Assembly: GCA_947626445.1 (NCBI GenBank)
Contig: CANQSC010000048.1
Span: 1-8,557, forward strand
Origin: an uncultured Bacilli bacterium
GTDB lineage: Bacteria > Bacillota_I > Bacilli_A > RF39 > UBA660
Reading direction: 5' to 3'
Length of the DNA stretch: 8,557 nucleotides
In this document: positions 7,030 to 8,557 of the stretch, piece by piece
Layout: every line of letters begins with the position of its first letter
Numbering within the stretch: position 1 is the stretch's first letter
Position numbers and translations under genes: made by a program
Notes under the pieces: generated by a model
Told to the model about the DNA's origin: nothing
What the model saw: only the letters and a program-made list of their open reading frames with translations
The model's database searches: none

Positions 7030-7456
7030 AAAAAAATTCTTAGCTTGGTTTTGCTTTATAGCTTGGCTTCTTTTAATCTTTTTCTTTTCTTCCCAAAATG
7101 GGGAATCTAGTAGTGGGGTATCAAATGGAATATTAAAAATAATTGAAAACATCTTTAATATTTCTTTATCAGCTCCTTGGTGTAAATTTTTCATTCGTAA
7201 GTTAGGTCATTTTAGTATTTATTTAATTTTAGCTTTATTAACAATTAATTTAGTAAAGCAATATTATAAAATTACTAAAAAACAATTTATTATCATTGCG
7301 GTTTTCTGTTTATTATATGCTATAAGTGATGAATTTCATCAATCGTTTGTTGGAGGAAGAAGTCCTCAAACAATGGACGTTTTAATTGATTTTTGTGGAG
7401 CTATTTTAGGCTGTTTAATTTATAAGTTATTTAAAATAATTAGACCCGTTAATTAA
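7022..7456 (+). CDS. VanZ-family small membrane protein
   Basis: The protein has 144 residues from the chosen start and about four membrane-spanning stretches. Family motifs are FFFSSQNGESSSGVSNGI after the first helix, KLGHFSIYLILALLT in the second, and the signature SDEFHQSFVGGRSPQTMDVLIDFCGAILG running into the last helix. VanZ of the vancomycin cluster gives low teicoplanin resistance, but most relatives have no known role and this gene alone does not imply resistance. The ATG at 7022 is preferred because GGAAA (7011-7015) lies six bases before it and the basic MNRKKF start is typical. The in-frame ATG at 7001 has no ribosome site and would add seven residues deeper inside the LCP gene. 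The 8-base overlap with the LCP stop points to translational coupling and a shared envelope-related role. Confidence 0.88.
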   Translation: MNRKKFLAWFCFIAWLLLIFFFSSQNGESSSGVSNGILKIIENIFNISLSAPWCKFFIRKLGHFSIYLILALLTINLVKQYYKITKKQFIIIAVFCLLYAISDEFHQSFVGGRSPQTMDVLIDFCGAILGCLIYKLFKIIRPVN

Positions 7457-7500
7457 AAAGAGTAATAATTATTTCATATAATTAAATAGGTGATTAATAT

Positions 7501-7584
7501 ATGAAAATAATTTTATTCTTTTTTGTTTTAGTTTTAATTTTAGATTTATTTTGTTGTATTAATTCCTCAAATATAGATAAATAA
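7501..7584 (+). CDS. 27-residue hydrophobic membrane mini-protein, unknown function
   Basis: A short frame begins with MKIILFFFVLVLILDLF and ends NIDK before TAA. Residues 3-20 are almost wholly hydrophobic, with a single Asp (D15) inside and a Cys-Cys pair at 18-19, so one membrane helix with a short polar tail is predicted. AGGTGA (7488-7493) lies a good distance before the ATG, better than the site of the vanZ gene. It sits 44 bases after vanZ and ends six bases before the IS end, with no clear promoter of its own, so it is probably on the LCP-vanZ transcript. Size and character resemble small membrane peptides such as type I toxins or membrane-protein regulators, but nothing identifies it. 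The IS insertion might have altered its 3' surroundings. Confidence 0.55.
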   Translation: MKIILFFFVLVLILDLFCCINSSNIDK

Positions 7585-7590
7585 AAAAAT

Positions 7591-7639
7591 GGGGCTGTTC
7601 AATAATTAAGTGATTAATTTTTGAATTAGTCTCTTTTTT
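7591..7639 (+). terminator. Strong hairpin plus T6 at the IS left end
   Basis: A long imperfect palindrome spans 7591-7633. GGGGCT (7591-7596) pairs with AGTCTC (7628-7633), counting G-U pairs. TTCAA (7598-7602) pairs with TTGAA (7621-7625), and AATTAA (7604-7609) with TTAATT (7614-7619) around a GTGA loop. Six Ts follow (7634-7639). It has the form of an intrinsic terminator for transcripts arriving from the LCP-vanZ side and includes the terminal repeat itself. Confidence 0.7.
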
Positions 7640-7654
7640 GTATAAATGAATAAA

Positions 7655-7686
7655 GCCTCAAAAACATAAGTTTTTAAGGCATTTTT
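7655..7686 (+). terminator. Second intrinsic terminator inside the IS, ahead of the transposase
   Basis: GCCTCAAAAAC (7655-7665) and GTTTTTAAGGC (7670-7680) are complementary at ten of eleven positions around an ATAA loop. They are followed by A and five Ts (7682-7686). It lies just upstream of the transposase -10, so it would stop read-through without affecting the element's own promoter. Confidence 0.75.
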
Positions 7687-7687
7687 G

Positions 7688-7696
7688 TGATACAAT
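7688..7696 (+). promoter_or_regulatory. Extended -10 promoter for the transposase
   Basis: TGA followed by TACAAT (7691-7696) is an extended -10 element. No convincing -35 is seen, and that position falls in the right arm of the terminator hairpin. Transcription would start near 7703, immediately before the ribosome site AAGGAG (7707-7712). Confidence 0.5.
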
Positions 7697-7721
7697 AATC
7701 TTGCTTAAGGAGTTGTATCAC

Positions 7722-8510
7722 ATGTCATATTTTACTATAAAACGGTCATTATTTCTAGTCCCTACACTATCTATGATGAAGGAATACAAAAAAATTGATA
7801 AATTTATGTTACTTTTAGAAAAATCAGGAGTTGCAAAAATATTAAAAAATGTAAACAATTTTGATGAAAAGTGTAAAGGACCAAATGGTTATAATCCATA
7901 TAATCTTTTTGCTGCCATTGTATATTGCTTTGCAACATCTAAGGCTAGTTTAAGAGATATAGAAGATAGGTGTACTTATGATATAAGAGTACTTTATATT
8001 ATGGAAGGAAATGTACCTGCCTTTAATACAATAGGCAATTATATAAATGAATATATATTACCTTATCAATATGAAATATTTACATTAATAAATAAACAAA
8101 TTATTAAAAAATTACGATTAGATATTTCTAATGTTTATAATGATGGAACAAAAATTGAAGCAAATGCAAATAAATATAAGTTTGTATGGAAACCTAAAAA
8201 ATTTCATCAAAATCTAGATAAAAAAATTAAAGAATTTATTATAAATATTGGATATACAATTGATGGAAAAGAATATATAAAGTCTAGTCAGTTTTATAAT
8301 ATATTAATTGATTATGTAATAAAAAATAATATTGATATTAATAATATACCATCAGGTAGAGGATGTAGAAGAACTGAAGAACAAAGAAATTATAAAAATG
8401 CTCATCAATATTTAATTAAATTAATAGAATATGAAGAAAAAGAAGAAATATGTGGTCCAAATAGGGAGTGTAAAAAAATCTGGTTCTTCCTCATGTTAGT
8501 TGAAAGCTAA
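7722..8510 (+). pseudogene. IS1182-family transposase, C-terminal half lost
   Basis: The ATG at 7722 follows AAGGAG (7707-7712) at nine bases. A TTG at 7701 in the same frame lies before the ribosome site and is not the start. The N-terminal domain (about 20-110) has the DUF772-like pattern GYNPYNLFAAIVYCFATSKASLRDIEDRC in two adjoining pieces (56-72, 73-84). YNDGTKIEANANKYKFVW (139-156) carries the first catalytic Asp (D141) of the DDE domain. Family resemblance runs to EICGPNR (242-248), where intact relatives continue with an N-S-Y-S-K-T-D type motif. Here fourteen unrelated residues follow before TAA. Members usually have 450-550 residues, so the second Asp and the Glu are missing and the protein cannot be active. 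The cause appears to be insertion of another element near 8465. Confidence 0.85.
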
Positions 8511-8557
8511 AATTTTAAGACGGAGAAGGTCAAATTTACATCGGCCATACATCTGTC
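8496..8557 (-). CDS. C-terminal tail of a second transposase (possibly ISL3-like), partial
   Basis: On the minus strand, the frame entering from the window edge reads QMYGRCKFDLLRLKILAFN and stops at TAA (8498-8496). The pattern MYGRxxFxLLRxKxL at the extreme C-terminus is what I associate with ISL3-type transposases. Only 19 residues are visible, so the family is tentative. It lies just inside the point where the IS1182 transposase loses its own sequence, which is what insertion of an oppositely oriented element would produce. Confidence 0.5.
   Translation of the reverse strand, partial: QMYGRCKFDLLRLKILAFN

Larger units (their letters stand above)
7591..8465 (+). mobile_element. IS1182-type insertion sequence, left part only, interrupted on the right
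   Basis: The left end is set at GGGGCTGTTCAATAA (7591-7605), which resembles IS1182-family terminal repeats. It is followed by two hairpins and a transposase gene on the plus strand. Transposase-family sequence stops near 8465, where unrelated sequence begins, and no right terminal repeat is present in the window. The left boundary is a judgement from the terminal motif; the target duplication cannot be checked without the right end. Confidence 0.7.

Noticed and set aside
6997..7194. Open minus-strand frame across the LCP-vanZ junction
   Set aside because: Antisense to both genes, no ribosome site, no recognisable motif.
7466..7484. Inverted repeat TAATTAT/ATAATTA and a TATAAT match upstream of the mini-ORF
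   Set aside because: All-A/T palindromes are expected by chance in this composition. The TATAAT at 7477-7482 has no -35 and would start transcription within the ribosome site.
7701..7721. TTG at 7701 as the transposase start
   Set aside because: It lies before the AAGGAG ribosome site that serves the ATG at 7722, and the extra seven residues would be encoded by that site.

Overview
The window is a very AT-rich stretch of a low-GC Gram-positive type genome, probably an uncultured gut Bacilli or Erysipelotrichia-like lineage. This rests on base composition, AGGAG-type ribosome sites, A/T-ending codons, T-run terminators and a cell-wall polymer gene set. TGA acts as a normal stop: rfbA and rfbB both end in TGA inside ATGA overlaps, and Trp is encoded by TGG. 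This argues against a Mycoplasma-type code. The species cannot be named from this sequence.

Region 1 (1-4100) is the end of a dTDP-L-rhamnose operon, all on the plus strand. It holds rfbA (5' end cut by the window edge), rfbB, a fused rfbD-rfbC gene, and an IspD/TarI-type cytidylyltransferase. Genes overlap by 4 bases or lie 2 bases apart. Together RmlA, RmlB, RmlC and RmlD turn glucose-1-phosphate plus dTTP into dTDP-L-rhamnose. The cytidylyltransferase would make a CDP-activated precursor, but its reading frame is broken by one extra base in a T6 run near codon 24. An intrinsic terminator whose left arm contains that gene's stop codon closes the operon.

Region 2 (4102-5482) looks like a self-contained insertion. 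Three head-to-tail copies of a 23-bp repeat (the third partial) lie just before an extended -10 promoter and a monocistronic AAA+ ATPase with a DUF4143 C-terminal domain. The ATPase has Walker A and B motifs and a PD-(D/E)xK-like D...ExK signature. This pairing of iteron-like repeats with an ATPase/nuclease-fold protein is the least explained part of the window.

Region 3 (5506-7584) returns to cell-envelope genes under a strong sigma-A-like promoter. It has a LytR-CpsA-Psr (LCP) protein that would attach wall polymers (plausibly the rhamnose polymer) to peptidoglycan, an overlapping VanZ-family membrane protein, and a 27-residue hydrophobic mini-ORF with a good ribosome site.

Region 4 (7591-8557) is mobile DNA: the left end of an IS1182-type element with two successive terminator hairpins and a transposase gene that loses its family sequence after about 248 codons. 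It appears to be interrupted by another element, whose transposase C-terminus seems to read in on the minus strand at the window edge.
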